DNA of 64,000 nt. Source: Flavicella sp964230805. Its GTDB lineage: Bacteria; Bacteroidota; Bacteroidia; Flavobacteriales; Flavobacteriaceae. Position 1 is the stretch's first letter. Each line of letters starts with the position of its first letter. The stretch spans positions 1 through 64,000 of the forward strand of contig CAXRIA010000032.1 in the NCBI GenBank assembly GCA_964230805.1, in the 5' to 3' direction. Shown here one piece after another: positions 36,363 to 45,164 of this stretch. The position numbers and the translations under genes are program-made. The notes beneath the pieces are model-generated. The model was not told the origin of the DNA. It searched no databases and worked only from the letters and a program-made list of their open reading frames with translations.

Positions 36363-36776
36363 ATGAATTACAACTACGCTCTTGAAGAACTACCTCTTGT
36401 CGCAAGAAAAATCTTGAAAGAAGTAAATTCCAAAACAATTCTTTTTTATGCAGAAATGGGAATGGGAAAAACCACATTGATCAAAGAATTGGTAAAACAA
36501 TTAGGAGCTGATGACTTGGCCAGCTCTCCCACTTTCTCATTGGTAAATGAATATCTTTCAGAAAAGGGAGAAACGATTTACCATTTTGATTTTTATCGGA
36601 TCAAAAATGAGGAAGAAGCTTATGATATCGGTATCGAAGAGTATTTTGACAGCCATTCTTGGTGTTTTATAGAATGGCCCTCTTGTATCGAAAATTTAGT
36701 ACCTTTAGAAAGTGTAAAAATTTACATTGAACGAAACGACGATAACACACGAAATGTTCGTCTCGTAAATGCTTGA
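36363..36776 (+). CDS. tsaE: tRNA t6A biosynthesis ATPase TsaE
   Basis: The 137-residue protein has the TsaE Walker A AEMGMGKTT (Lys at 36), the SSPTFSLVNEY switch and the HFDFYRIKNEEEAYDIG motif, ending in the FIEWPSCIE segment. TsaE is the small ATPase that works with TsaB and TsaD to put threonylcarbamoyl on A37 of ANN-reading tRNAs. A Sua5/YrdC-type protein that supplies the threonylcarbamoyl-adenylate is encoded at 45165-45785. tsaE sits between porX and the Ald-like gene, all rightward. Confidence 0.95.
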   Translation: MNYNYALEELPLVARKILKEVNSKTILFYAEMGMGKTTLIKELVKQLGADDLASSPTFSLVNEYLSEKGETIYHFDFYRIKNEEEAYDIGIEEYFDSHSWCFIEWPSCIENLVPLESVKIYIERNDDNTRNVRLVNA

Positions 36777-36805
36777 AAAACTGACCTATCAAGAAATCTT
36801 AAAAC

Positions 36806-38005
36806 ATGAGCAAGCACTACTCTCCTTTTAGCCTCCATGAATTGATCCCTCAAGAAGAAAAACTAGAGGTCAAGAAACAAAAAGGAAAATTTGTCATTGG
36901 ATTGCCAAAAGAAACGCATTTCGAAGAAAAAAGAATATGCCTAACTCCTGATGCTGTGGCGGCATTAACCCAACACGGACACAAAATTATCGTGGAAAGC
37001 CAAGCTGGAAAATGTGCTAATTTTACCGATCAAAATTATTCCGATGCAGGAGCCGAAATTGCTCAAAATGCCAAACAAGTCTTTGAATGTAATATTATTT
37101 TAAAAGTCGAACCCCCAACTTTAGAAGAAATAAAACGAATCAAACCGCAAAGTATCTTGGTTTCCGCTTTGCAACTTAAAACCCAATCAAAAAAATATTT
37201 TGAAGCATTGGCTCAAAAAAAAATTACGGCCATTGCTTTTGATTTCATCAAAGATGAAAAAGGAATGTTTCCGGTACTCAAATCACTCAGTGAAATTGCC
37301 GGAACGGCCTCTGTACTGATCGCTGCGGAATTGATGAGCAATCAATCAAACGGAAACGGCGTATTACTCGGCAACATAAGCGGTGTTCCTCCTTGTGAAG
37401 TTGTCATTTTAGGTGCGGGAACTGTTGGAGAATTCGCTGCAAAATCGGCTTTAGGCCTCGGAGCATCGGTAAAAGTGTTCGACAATTCTATTTTTAAATT
37501 GAGAAGTTTACAGAACAATATTCACAGGTCTATTTTTACATCCACACTGCAACCTAGAACCTTGCAAAAAGCTTTGATGCGGTGTGATGTTGTTATTGGA
37601 GCGTTGCGCGGTACTTCCAGAGCCCCCGTAGTAGTGACTGAAGAAATGCTTCAAAAAATGAAACCCGGCGCTGTACTTGTTGATGTAAGTATTGACCGAG
37701 GTGGTTGCTTTGAAACTTCAGAAGTCACAACGCACCATGCGCCTACTTTTGTGAAACACGGTATCACACACTATTGTGTTCCAAACATACCCTCACGATA
37801 TGCAAGAACAGCCACGGTATCAATTAGCAACATTATAACGCCATTTTTGCTACATATTGCCGAAGTAGGTGGTTTCGAAGAGGCTTTTAAGAGTGAACGT
37901 ATCTTGAGAAGTGGCATGTATTTTTACCGCGGAATACTCACCCATAGAGCTGTTGCGGAATGGTTCGATCTACCGTATCGTGATATCAATCTATTGCTAC
38001 TTTAA
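36806..38005 (+). CDS. Alanine dehydrogenase-like protein lacking the usual catalytic histidine
   Basis: The 399-residue protein belongs to the alanine dehydrogenase/PNT family: IGLPKETHFEEKRICLTPDA at about 32-51, the NAD-binding VVILGAGTVGEFAA near 200 and VDVSIDRGGCFE near 290. Canonical enzymes have a catalytic His in a Leu-His-Leu motif about 20 residues after Lys-Val-Lys-Glu-Pro. Here these stretches read LKVEPP and SALQLK, so the His is replaced by Gln. There is also a 25-residue N-terminal extension. Oxidation of alanine to pyruvate should be treated as unproven. It starts 29 bases after tsaE, in the likely porX operon. Confidence 0.85.
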   Translation: MSKHYSPFSLHELIPQEEKLEVKKQKGKFVIGLPKETHFEEKRICLTPDAVAALTQHGHKIIVESQAGKCANFTDQNYSDAGAEIAQNAKQVFECNIILKVEPPTLEEIKRIKPQSILVSALQLKTQSKKYFEALAQKKITAIAFDFIKDEKGMFPVLKSLSEIAGTASVLIAAELMSNQSNGNGVLLGNISGVPPCEVVILGAGTVGEFAAKSALGLGASVKVFDNSIFKLRSLQNNIHRSIFTSTLQPRTLQKALMRCDVVIGALRGTSRAPVVVTEEMLQKMKPGAVLVDVSIDRGGCFETSEVTTHHAPTFVKHGITHYCVPNIPSRYARTATVSISNIITPFLLHIAEVGGFEEAFKSERILRSGMYFYRGILTHRAVAEWFDLPYRDINLLLL

Positions 38006-38081
38006 ACTGCTAAGCATTTCAATACAATTCGATTTAATTTGATAAATAAGTGTATTTTTGTGACCTCTTAAAATTCGCATT

Positions 38082-38471
38082 ATGAACTTAAAACAAAGAA
38101 GTTTTTATTTTATCATTGGCCTTTTTCTTGGGATTATTGCCGTACTCTTCATCGCGAAGAAAAAAAATGTGCAATTCCCTTACGGTCCAGATGCGAGAAC
38201 GTTGAAGAGCATTCGTGTAAAAAAAGCATATTTCTTTTCAGAACAAGCACAACAAGCATTGAACACCTACGAAATTGATTCCCTTCGCCTGGCTTATTTA
38301 CTGACGGAAAGCGATGTCGATTTTTCAGAAAGCAACACAGATCGGAACCAACCTTGTCAAACCTACAAAATCAATGGAGCCTTGCAAGAAATAAGCGTTT
38401 CCATGCTCGTAAAAAGATGTGATTCTTCAGCAACTTTTGAGGAAATCCTTGTCCGAAAAAACAACAACTAG
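38082..38471 (+). CDS. DUF4258-like protein with N-terminal membrane anchor
   Basis: The 129-residue protein has one N-terminal hydrophobic helix (FIIGLFLGIIAVLFIA) after a short Lys/Arg segment, then a small soluble domain beginning FPYGPDARTLKSIR. I associate this pattern with DUF4258-type proteins next to Ald-like genes in Flavobacteriaceae. The soluble part has two cysteines (PCQTYK and KRCDSS) that could pair outside the cytoplasm. The function is unknown. It is the last gene of the porX - tsaE - Ald-like run. Confidence 0.7.
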   Translation: MNLKQRSFYFIIGLFLGIIAVLFIAKKKNVQFPYGPDARTLKSIRVKKAYFFSEQAQQALNTYEIDSLRLAYLLTESDVDFSESNTDRNQPCQTYKINGALQEISVSMLVKRCDSSATFEEILVRKNNN

Positions 38472-38519
38472 CCTTAATTGAAATAAGCGACAAATCTTAC
38501 TTTTTGCATGGGCCGTGCC

Positions 38520-39299
38520 TCATACTTTTACTTTTTTAGGAAGTAGATCACAATACCAAAAACCGGTATCCCAAGATTTTTGGCTGGTTTCGTCTCGATA
38601 ACAATTTTCATTTTTTTTAGTCAAATTGTCAGCACAACTATCGTCGGCTACCTCTTGGTTCGGACTGTACGTGCGTAATACTTTTTCTCCCACGTCGAAA
38701 GCAACTGGTTTCTTAAAAATGGGACCATCGTAAACAAACGTATGAAACTCTCCGTTTTCACCACAAACATCCACGTTTTCAGGTAAATCTGCTATAAATT
38801 GATCGTCTAAAACTCTTCCCACAAAGGACTTGTCTAGCAATTTTGCATTGACACAAACAGTAATCGCTTTGAAACCTAAATCCAAAAATTCACGCAACAG
38901 CACTTTTGTGTCTTGCTTCCACAACGGATAAATACCTTGCAAACCTACCTCCTTTAGCTTTGCGTCACGATACGCTTTGAGGTCTTCCAAAAAAATATCT
39001 CCAAAAACAGCACACTCATACTTTTCTTGATGAATTTTTTGCATGTGCTCTTTCATAATTTTATCGTACAAAGACATGCTTACATCGCCAGGGAAATAAA
39101 TTTTTTGACAGGAGAACCCTATATTTTCAATTTGAAAATCCAGTCACTCTTCTCGCAAACCGTGCATGCTCACTCTCTCAAAATCACTATTGACACTGGT
39201 TAAAAGTTTTTCAACATTGTATTCCTTTTGTTGTAAAATTTTATACAATGCCAATGCAGAATCTTTCCCCGTACTCCAGTTAAAATAGGATTTTTTCAT
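38520..39299 (-). pseudogene. PP-loop ATPase (adenine nucleotide alpha hydrolase / diphthine-ammonia ligase-like) split by an in-frame TGA
   Basis: A continuous frame from ATG 39299 to the stop at 38520 would encode 259 residues of the COG2102 adenine nucleotide alpha hydrolase family, with the PP-loop NWSTGKDSALALYK at residues 7-20 and MHGLREE at 45-51. Codon 52 (39144-39146) is TGA. Homologues as I recall them have Leu there (REELL), which fits a single T-to-G change in TTA. Reading resumes in the same frame (LDFQIENIG, YFPGDVSMSLYDK) to the normal end WYCDLLPKK. An ATG at 39077 could restart translation but would lack the ATP-binding loop. It is a recent pseudogene or a sequencing error. 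Confidence 0.85.
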
Positions 39300-39445
39300 G
39301 ATTTTTCAGCTTGTAGCTATTTCGATTGAATTCATAACGACGCTTCTCACCCATTATTATTTCAAACCTTGCTTGAAATTTTATAATTTTTCCAAACAGG
39401 AGCGTATACTTATGTTTTCACCTCTTTTTTTGGACAAAAAAAGCT

Positions 39446-40756
39446 TTACACAGGCACTCCATAGAGATCGAAATCGCCTGCCTCGTGAATCTTTATATTT
39501 ACAAATTTCCCAACTTGTACATAATGTTTTGTGGCATCAACCATTACTTCATTATCCACATCTGGAGAATCAAACTCAGTACGTCCAATAAAATAATTCC
39601 CTTCTTTTCTATCAAACAAACATTTGAGTGTCTTTCCTACTTTTTCTTGATTCAATTCAAAAGAAATTTGCGCTTGAATTTCCATGATTTCAGCAACACG
39701 GGCTTCCTTCACCTCCTCTGGTACATCATCATTCAAGGTACCGGCATGGGTGTTTTCTTCGTGAGAATATGCAAATGCCCCCAAACGATCAAAACGAGAA
39801 TCGATGACCCATTGTTTCAATTCTTCATAGATCTCCTCGGTCTCTCCCGGATACCCAACAATTAGGGTGGTACGAATCGCCATGTTCGGAACTTCTTCTC
39901 TGAATTTTTCAATCAAACTCACCGTCTTTTCATGGGTGGTACCTCTACGCATCGATTGCAAAATAGTTGTATTGATATGTTGCAATGGAATGTCTAAATA
40001 ATGACACACTTTTGGTTCGTTACGCATCACCTCCAAAACATCTAATGGAAACCCTGCAGGAAAAGCATAATGCAATCGAATCCATTCAATACCCTCTACT
40101 TGCACCAATTCTTTCAACAAGTTTGCCAACGCTCTTTTGTTGTAAATATCCAACCCATAGTAGGTCAAATCTTGCGCAATCAAAATCAACTCTTTGATTC
40201 CTTTTTGTGCCAATTTAGAGGCTTCTATAACCAATTCTTCGATAGGCTTGGACCTGTGTTTCCCGCGCATTAAGGGAATGGCACAAAAAGAACAAGGACG
40301 ATCACATCCCTCAGCGATTTTTAAATACGCATAGTGTTTTGGGGTTGTGGTCAAACGTTCCCCAATCAATTCATGCTTGTAATCTGCCTCTAGTACTTTC
40401 AATAGATTCGGTAAATCTTGCGTCCCAAAATAGGCATCGACATCCGGTATTTCTTTTTCCAAATCTGGCTTGTAACGCTCACTCAAGCAACCTGTTACAA
40501 AAACCTTATCCACATCACCTGCCATCTTCTTTTCGGCATAGTGTAAAATTGTATTCACCGATTCTTCTTTCGCTTTCCCTATAAAACCACAGGTATTGAT
40601 CACAACAATATTTCCCTCATCCTTTGCATCTTCATGAACAACCTCCTTGTCATTGGCTTTCAATTGCCCCATAAGCACTTCGGAATCGTACACATTTTTG
40701 GAGCACCCCAAAGTCACCACATTGATCTTGTTCTGTTTTGTTGATTTTGTTCTCAT
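39446..40756 (-). CDS. rimO: Ribosomal protein S12 methylthiotransferase RimO
   Basis: The ATG at 40756 gives 436 residues. The UPF0004 domain holds three cluster cysteines (TLGCSKN, NTCGFIG, VTGCLSE). The radical SAM domain has CDRPCSFC (CxxxCxxC), and a TRAM domain ends the protein. RimO adds a methylthio group to an aspartate of ribosomal protein S12. Length and motifs separate it from MiaB. It follows ftsY in the same direction, with a long perfect hairpin between the two genes. Confidence 0.96.
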   Translation of the reverse strand: MRTKSTKQNKINVVTLGCSKNVYDSEVLMGQLKANDKEVVHEDAKDEGNIVVINTCGFIGKAKEESVNTILHYAEKKMAGDVDKVFVTGCLSERYKPDLEKEIPDVDAYFGTQDLPNLLKVLEADYKHELIGERLTTTPKHYAYLKIAEGCDRPCSFCAIPLMRGKHRSKPIEELVIEASKLAQKGIKELILIAQDLTYYGLDIYNKRALANLLKELVQVEGIEWIRLHYAFPAGFPLDVLEVMRNEPKVCHYLDIPLQHINTTILQSMRRGTTHEKTVSLIEKFREEVPNMAIRTTLIVGYPGETEEIYEELKQWVIDSRFDRLGAFAYSHEENTHAGTLNDDVPEEVKEARVAEIMEIQAQISFELNQEKVGKTLKCLFDRKEGNYFIGRTEFDSPDVDNEVMVDATKHYVQVGKFVNIKIHEAGDFDLYGVPV

Positions 40757-40798
40757 CAATACATAGTTTACGTTGCAAAAATAATCAATCGCAGACAA

Positions 40799-40835
40799 TG
40801 AAAGGGCTTTAAAAATATTTTTTAAAGCCCTTTCA
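40799..40835 (-). terminator. Long perfect hairpin between ftsY and rimO
   Basis: TGAAAGGGCTTTAAAAA (40799-40815) and its exact complement (40819-40835) form a 17-bp stem with a three-base loop. It lies 68 bases beyond the ftsY stop and 43 bases before rimO. There is no T run beyond the stem, so termination is likely but not certain. Confidence 0.5.
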
Positions 40836-40903
40836 TTCCGTTTTTATTGCGTTCTTAGTTCTTGAAAAAAAATGTTTTTGTCAATAATTCAGTACTTTCT
40901 TCA

Positions 40904-41857
40904 TTATTTAAAGAAAGAATCCACAAATTCTACCTTGTTAAAAACTTGCAAATCATCAATCCCTTCTCCAACACCAATATATTTGACCGGAATTTGAAAT
41001 TGATCTGAAATACCAATCACAACCCCTCCTTTGGCGGTCCCGTCTAGTTTGGTTACTGCCAACGAGGTTACCTCAGTGGCTTTGGTAAATTGTTTGGCTT
41101 GCTCAAAGGCATTTTGACCGGTAGAACCATCGAGTACCAGCAACACATCGTGTGGAGCGTCTGCGACCACTTTTTGCATCACACGTTTGATCTTTGTTAA
41201 TTCGTTCATCAAATTGATTTTATTGTGCAAGCGTCCAGCCGTATCGATAATCACCACATCGGCATTTTGTGCGACGGCAGACGTCAATGTGTCAAAAGCT
41301 ACGGAAGCAGGATCTGAGCCCATTTCTTGACGAACGATGGGCACCTCTACCCGATCTGCCCAAACTTGCAGTTGATCGATGGCCGCAGCACGAAAGGTAT
41401 CTGCGGCGCCTAAAACCACCTTCAATCCTTTGTTTTTGAATTGTGCTGCTAGTTTCCCAATGGTCGTTGTTTTTCCAACACCATTTACCCCTACCACCAT
41501 AAGCACATAGGGAGTTTTCCCTTTTGGAACGGAAAAATCGGTAGCGTTTCCGACATTGGTTTCTGAGAGCAAACCTGCAATTTCTTCTCGTAAAATCTCA
41601 TTCAAAGCGTCGGTCCCTAAAAATTTATCACGGGCGACTCTGGCTTCAATTCTGTCAATTATTTTCAATGTCGTATCTACGCCCACATCCGACGAAATCA
41701 ACACTTCTTCCAACTCGTCCAACACGTCATCATCGACTTTGGATTTTCCGGCGACTGCTTTGGTTAGTTTGGAAAAGAAACTCGCTTTGGATTTTTCCAA
41801 ACCTTTGTCCAACGTTTCTTTTTTTTCTTTTGTAAATATTTTTTTTAGGAAACTCAT
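40904..41857 (-). CDS. ftsY: Signal recognition particle receptor FtsY
   Basis: The ATG at 41857 (MSFLKKIFTKEKKE) gives 317 residues, with a short basic N-terminal region instead of the long acidic one of E. coli. The NG domain has the P-loop GVNGVGKTTTIGKLA, the DTFRAAAIDQL loop, DTAGRL and TKLDGTAKGG. FtsY docks SRP-ribosome complexes at the membrane for co-translational insertion. It follows rpmB, rpmG and DUF4295, an order typical of Bacteroidota, but a terminator lies between DUF4295 and ftsY. Confidence 0.97.
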   Translation of the reverse strand: MSFLKKIFTKEKKETLDKGLEKSKASFFSKLTKAVAGKSKVDDDVLDELEEVLISSDVGVDTTLKIIDRIEARVARDKFLGTDALNEILREEIAGLLSETNVGNATDFSVPKGKTPYVLMVVGVNGVGKTTTIGKLAAQFKNKGLKVVLGAADTFRAAAIDQLQVWADRVEVPIVRQEMGSDPASVAFDTLTSAVAQNADVVIIDTAGRLHNKINLMNELTKIKRVMQKVVADAPHDVLLVLDGSTGQNAFEQAKQFTKATEVTSLAVTKLDGTAKGGVVIGISDQFQIPVKYIGVGEGIDDLQVFNKVEFVDSFFK

Positions 41858-41948
41858 GCCTTTTGTTGAATCATTTTCGGGTAAACACCTTTTTCTAGAA
41901 AACAAATATAATTGATTTCAATCTGAAATGGAATTTAAAATAGTGTCA

Positions 41949-41982
41949 TAAAAAAAGCTACTTCCAAAAATGAAAGTAGCTT
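41949..41982 (-). terminator. Terminator of the rpmB-rpmG-DUF4295 operon
   Basis: On the minus strand, AAGCTACTT / AAGTAGCTT (41955-41963 with 41974-41982) is followed by a run of T, 23 bases after the DUF4295 stop. Confidence 0.75.
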
Positions 41983-42004
41983 CGTATAATGTCTTGAGTG
42001 TAAA

Positions 42005-42157
42005 TTACTTTTTATTCAAAAAGTCGTTTACTTTAGAAGGATCCATAATTGCTTCCACAAACGTATAAGCTCCTGTTTTTGGAGATTTTACCATTTTGAT
42101 AGCTTTCGACAATCTTTTTGAACCTGTCTGTAACGTTGCTACTGATTTCTTTGCCAT
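42005..42157 (-). CDS. DUF4295 small basic protein
   Basis: This 50-residue gene begins MAKKSVATLQTGSKRLSKAI and ends VNDFLNKK. It is rich in Lys and Ser and matches the DUF4295 family found next to L33 in Bacteroidota. Position and composition suggest a ribosome-associated protein, which is inference. It starts eight bases after rpmG. Confidence 0.9.
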   Translation of the reverse strand: MAKKSVATLQTGSKRLSKAIKMVKSPKTGAYTFVEAIMDPSKVNDFLNKK

Positions 42158-42165
42158 GTCTTTCC

Positions 42166-42348
42166 TTATTTAATTTCTTTGTGAACTGTCATTTTCTTCA
42201 AGATAGGGTTGAATTTTTTCAATTCCATTCTATCTGGAGTATTCTTTTTATTCTTCGTAGTAATGTATCTCGAAGTTCCTGGTTGTCCTGAAGCTTTGTG
42301 CTCAGTACACTCTAAGATTACTTGAATTCTATTTCCTTTTTTTGCCAT
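42166..42348 (-). CDS. rpmG: 50S ribosomal protein L33
   Basis: The 60-residue protein is L33, with RIQVILECTEHK near the start, SRYITTKNKKNT in the middle and the ending LKKMTVHKEIK. Only one cysteine remains, so this is the zinc-free form. It is the second gene of rpmB - rpmG - DUF4295 and starts 27 bases after rpmB. Confidence 0.97.
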   Translation of the reverse strand: MAKKGNRIQVILECTEHKASGQPGTSRYITTKNKKNTPDRMELKKFNPILKKMTVHKEIK

Positions 42349-42375
42349 CTCTTTATATTTTTATGCGAAAGTGTT

Positions 42376-42612
42376 TTACTTGATAAAACCTTTTGCTCTT
42401 GCTTCCTTCAATACTGCAGTGATTCCTTTTTTGTTGATATTTTTCAAAGCCGAAGTAGAAAGTTTCAACTTAATCCATTTATCTTCTTCTGGAATATAAA
42501 AACGCTTTGTGATTAAATTTGCGTCAAATTTTCTTTTTGTTCTATTCAATGCGTGAGAAACGTTGTTCCCAACCATTGCTTTTTTCCCTGTAAGTTCACA
42601 AACTCTAGACAT
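42376..42612 (-). CDS. rpmB: 50S ribosomal protein L28
   Basis: The 78-residue protein is L28: MSRVCELTGKKAMVGNNVSH at the start, then RTKRKFDANL and LSTSALKNINKKGI. It lacks the zinc CxxC pairs of some L28 forms. It is the first gene of the small ribosomal protein operon and is separated from cinA by 69 bases. Confidence 0.97.
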   Translation of the reverse strand: MSRVCELTGKKAMVGNNVSHALNRTKRKFDANLITKRFYIPEEDKWIKLKLSTSALKNINKKGITAVLKEARAKGFIK

Positions 42613-42681
42613 CTTAGTACTCTTTTTGGTATTATTTCTAAACGAGGTGCAAATTAACGAATATTTCTAGTTACAAACAAA

Positions 42682-43935
42682 CTATTTTGCATAGTTTTTT
42701 ATTATTTCTTTACGCAAAAGCTCCAAAGCTTTGTTCGCACATCTTTGAATCACTTTCTCTCTTGGACTTCCAAAATTAAATTCTTCGGCAAAAACACCTT
42801 TTGGGGTTGCTATTGCAATGCAAACCACACCCACAGGTTTGTCTGTATGGTCTGCCGATGGCCCTGCATTTCCAGTAGTAGCAATCGCATAATCTGAATC
42901 GAATTTCAACTGTGCCCCCAAAGCCATTTCAACGGCCACTTCTTTACTCACCACTGTATTTTCATCAAGTGTCTTTTGAGAAACGCCAAGCTCCTGTTTT
43001 TTGACAGCTTCTGTGTAGGCGACCACTGCCCCTTTGAAGAAATTTGAGGCGCCAGGAATGGCTGTAAACAATTGCGCGATAAAACCTCCTGTACAACTCT
43101 CTGCCAAAGACAGGGTTGCTTGCGCTTCTTTGAATAGCTTTGAAACTACCACTTGTATGGTTTCTTCCCTGTCGAAACCCACGATCAACTCAGGAATTAT
43201 TTTTTCCAACCCACGCACCTCTGATGCCATGTCATTTGACAATTTTTCTTTGTCAAAACCTTTGCCTGACAAACGCAATTTTACCACACCTGGCGAGGGA
43301 AGATAAGCCAAACGGATGTGTGAAGGAAGGTTGTTTTCCCAAGATTCAATTTTTTTTGACAAGGAACTCTCTCCCATACCATAGGTCATCAGCGTCGTAT
43401 GCTGGATATGGGGCAATGTGAATTTTTTTTGCAATCTTGGCAAGACTTGTTCTGTCATCAAAGCTTTCATTTCATAGGGAACCCCGGGCATACTCACAAA
43501 AACAGCCCCCTTGTCTTCTACCCACATTCCCGGTGCGGTGCCCAAAGCATTGTGCAATACCGTACTTTTGGAAGGTACCAAACCTTGGTCTCTGTTCAAA
43601 TCCGTAAAAGGAATTCCCCGCTTTGCAAACATCGACTTTACATGCGTGACCACGGCCTCATCGAGAACCAACTTGTCTTCAAAAAATCGGGCGAATGCAT
43701 GTTTGGTAATGTCGTCTTTAGTAGGACCTAAACCTCCCGTGACAAGAACGATATCTGCATTTTCAGCCGCCTGCTTGAATGCTTTTAAAATATGCGCTGT
43801 ATCGTCTTGAATCGACGTAATTTGAGATACAGAAACACCAATCTTATTCAATGCAACTCCCATCCATTGCGAATTGGTATCTACAATCTGACCGATTAAA
43901 ATCTCATCTCCAATCGTTATAATTTCTGCTTTCAT
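42682..43935 (-). CDS. cinA: CinA family protein (competence/damage-inducible protein, NMN amidohydrolase)
   Basis: The 417-residue protein has an N-terminal molybdopterin-binding-like (COG1058) domain beginning KAEIITIGDEILIGQIVDTN, and a C-terminal CinA amidohydrolase domain with the nucleophile region LAESCTGGFIAQL. The C-terminal domain deamidates nicotinamide mononucleotide in characterised members, and the N-terminal domain is an ADP-ribose pyrophosphatase in some. Both domains look complete. It is upstream of rpmB in the same direction, and 223 bases of AT-rich sequence without recognisable features precede it. Confidence 0.95.
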   Translation of the reverse strand: MKAEIITIGDEILIGQIVDTNSQWMGVALNKIGVSVSQITSIQDDTAHILKAFKQAAENADIVLVTGGLGPTKDDITKHAFARFFEDKLVLDEAVVTHVKSMFAKRGIPFTDLNRDQGLVPSKSTVLHNALGTAPGMWVEDKGAVFVSMPGVPYEMKALMTEQVLPRLQKKFTLPHIQHTTLMTYGMGESSLSKKIESWENNLPSHIRLAYLPSPGVVKLRLSGKGFDKEKLSNDMASEVRGLEKIIPELIVGFDREETIQVVVSKLFKEAQATLSLAESCTGGFIAQLFTAIPGASNFFKGAVVAYTEAVKKQELGVSQKTLDENTVVSKEVAVEMALGAQLKFDSDYAIATTGNAGPSADHTDKPVGVVCIAIATPKGVFAEEFNFGSPREKVIQRCANKALELLRKEIIKNYAK

Positions 43936-44158
43936 TTGTCTTTATGAATTTTTAAAGCGTGTAACACCCTTGAAAAGGCATTTCTTCAAAATCATTTCCC
44001 TGTTTTAGAAATTTTCTCATTCTTTTTCTAATGTTGTTGACAAAAATACAACGAATTGAACAAAACCAAGCCCTCGCTCTTATTTTTCTGTGCGGTTTCC
44101 CTTAGAAAATCATTAATTTAAAGTATGTTTGTAACTTTCAAAAAGAGTACAATTATCT

Positions 44159-45154
44159 GTGAAAATTGCAGTCGTCATTTTAAATTGGAATGGTAAAAAA
44201 CTACTAGAGACTTTTTTGCCCTCTGTTGTTGCATACAGCGCTGAAGCGGACATATATGTTGCTGACAATGCTTCTTCTGACGACTCTATCTCGTTTATTC
44301 AAACTTTTTTTCCTGCTGTAAAAATCATAGAAAACAAGGAGAACGGTGGATTTGCAAAAGGGTACAACGATGCCCTGCAACATGTTGAAGCTGATATTTA
44401 CGCACTGGTCAACTCAGATGTGGAAGTGACTGAAAACTGGTTGAAGCCTATTGTCAAAACCTTTCAAAAGCATAAAAATACGGCAATCATTCAACCCAAA
44501 ATTCTGGATTATAAGAACAAAAACCGATTTGAATATGCTGGCGCTGCGGGTGGTTATTTGGATGCTTTAGGGTATCCCTACTGCCGAGGAAGAATTTTCA
44601 ACTCGCTGGAAACAGATTCAAGTCAATACGAAGACACGGTGGAAATAAATTGGGCATCAGGAGCCTGTTTTTTTATCAGAGCAGCGGTTTATCATGAGCT
44701 AAAAGGTTTCGATGAAGATTATTTTGCGCATCAAGAGGAAATCGATTTGTGTTGGCGCGCAAGAAATCTGGGTCATAACATTCTGTACGTTGGAGAATCG
44801 ACGGCATACCACTTGGGAGGAGGCACATTGAACGAAGCCAACTCCTTTAAGACCTTTCTAAATTTTCGAAACAGTTTGTACACGTTGGTCAAAAATCTAC
44901 CCACTCAAAAAATAGGCGTTGTTGTCGTCATGCGAATGGTTTTGGATGGTGTCGCGGGACTCTATTTTGTATTACAGGGACGACCTATTCATACGTTTGC
45001 CATACTAAAAGCGCATCTCAGTTTTTACAGACATCTCAGAAAAATGATTCGGAAAAGGTTAAAAACACCCAAAATTTCGAATTACAACAACGCAAAGAGT
45101 ATTGTATGGAGTTACTTCGTTTTAAATATCAAAAAAGCCAACGACGTTGTTTAG
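44159..45154 (+). CDS. Family 2 glycosyltransferase
   Basis: The 331-residue protein opens VKIAVVILNWNGKKLLETFL from a GTG at 44159, the only reasonable start. It has the GT2 nucleotide-sugar motifs NASSDDS, ALVNSDVEV and the acceptor region GFDEDYFAHQEEIDLCWRAR. It resembles rhamnosyltransferase-like enzymes that extend surface polysaccharides, but donor and acceptor are unknown. The C-terminal part has a hydrophobic stretch that may sit on the membrane. It converges on the Sua5-like gene with 10 bases between stops. Confidence 0.9.
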   Translation: MKIAVVILNWNGKKLLETFLPSVVAYSAEADIYVADNASSDDSISFIQTFFPAVKIIENKENGGFAKGYNDALQHVEADIYALVNSDVEVTENWLKPIVKTFQKHKNTAIIQPKILDYKNKNRFEYAGAAGGYLDALGYPYCRGRIFNSLETDSSQYEDTVEINWASGACFFIRAAVYHELKGFDEDYFAHQEEIDLCWRARNLGHNILYVGESTAYHLGGGTLNEANSFKTFLNFRNSLYTLVKNLPTQKIGVVVVMRMVLDGVAGLYFVLQGRPIHTFAILKAHLSFYRHLRKMIRKRLKTPKISNYNNAKSIVWSYFVLNIKKANDVV

Positions 45155-45164
45155 TTTTATTCGA

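Noticed and set aside
39144..39146. TGA as selenocysteine or programmed read-through
   Set aside because: No selenocysteine insertion hairpin was evident just downstream, the family has Leu rather than Cys there, and other genes in the window end normally at TGA.
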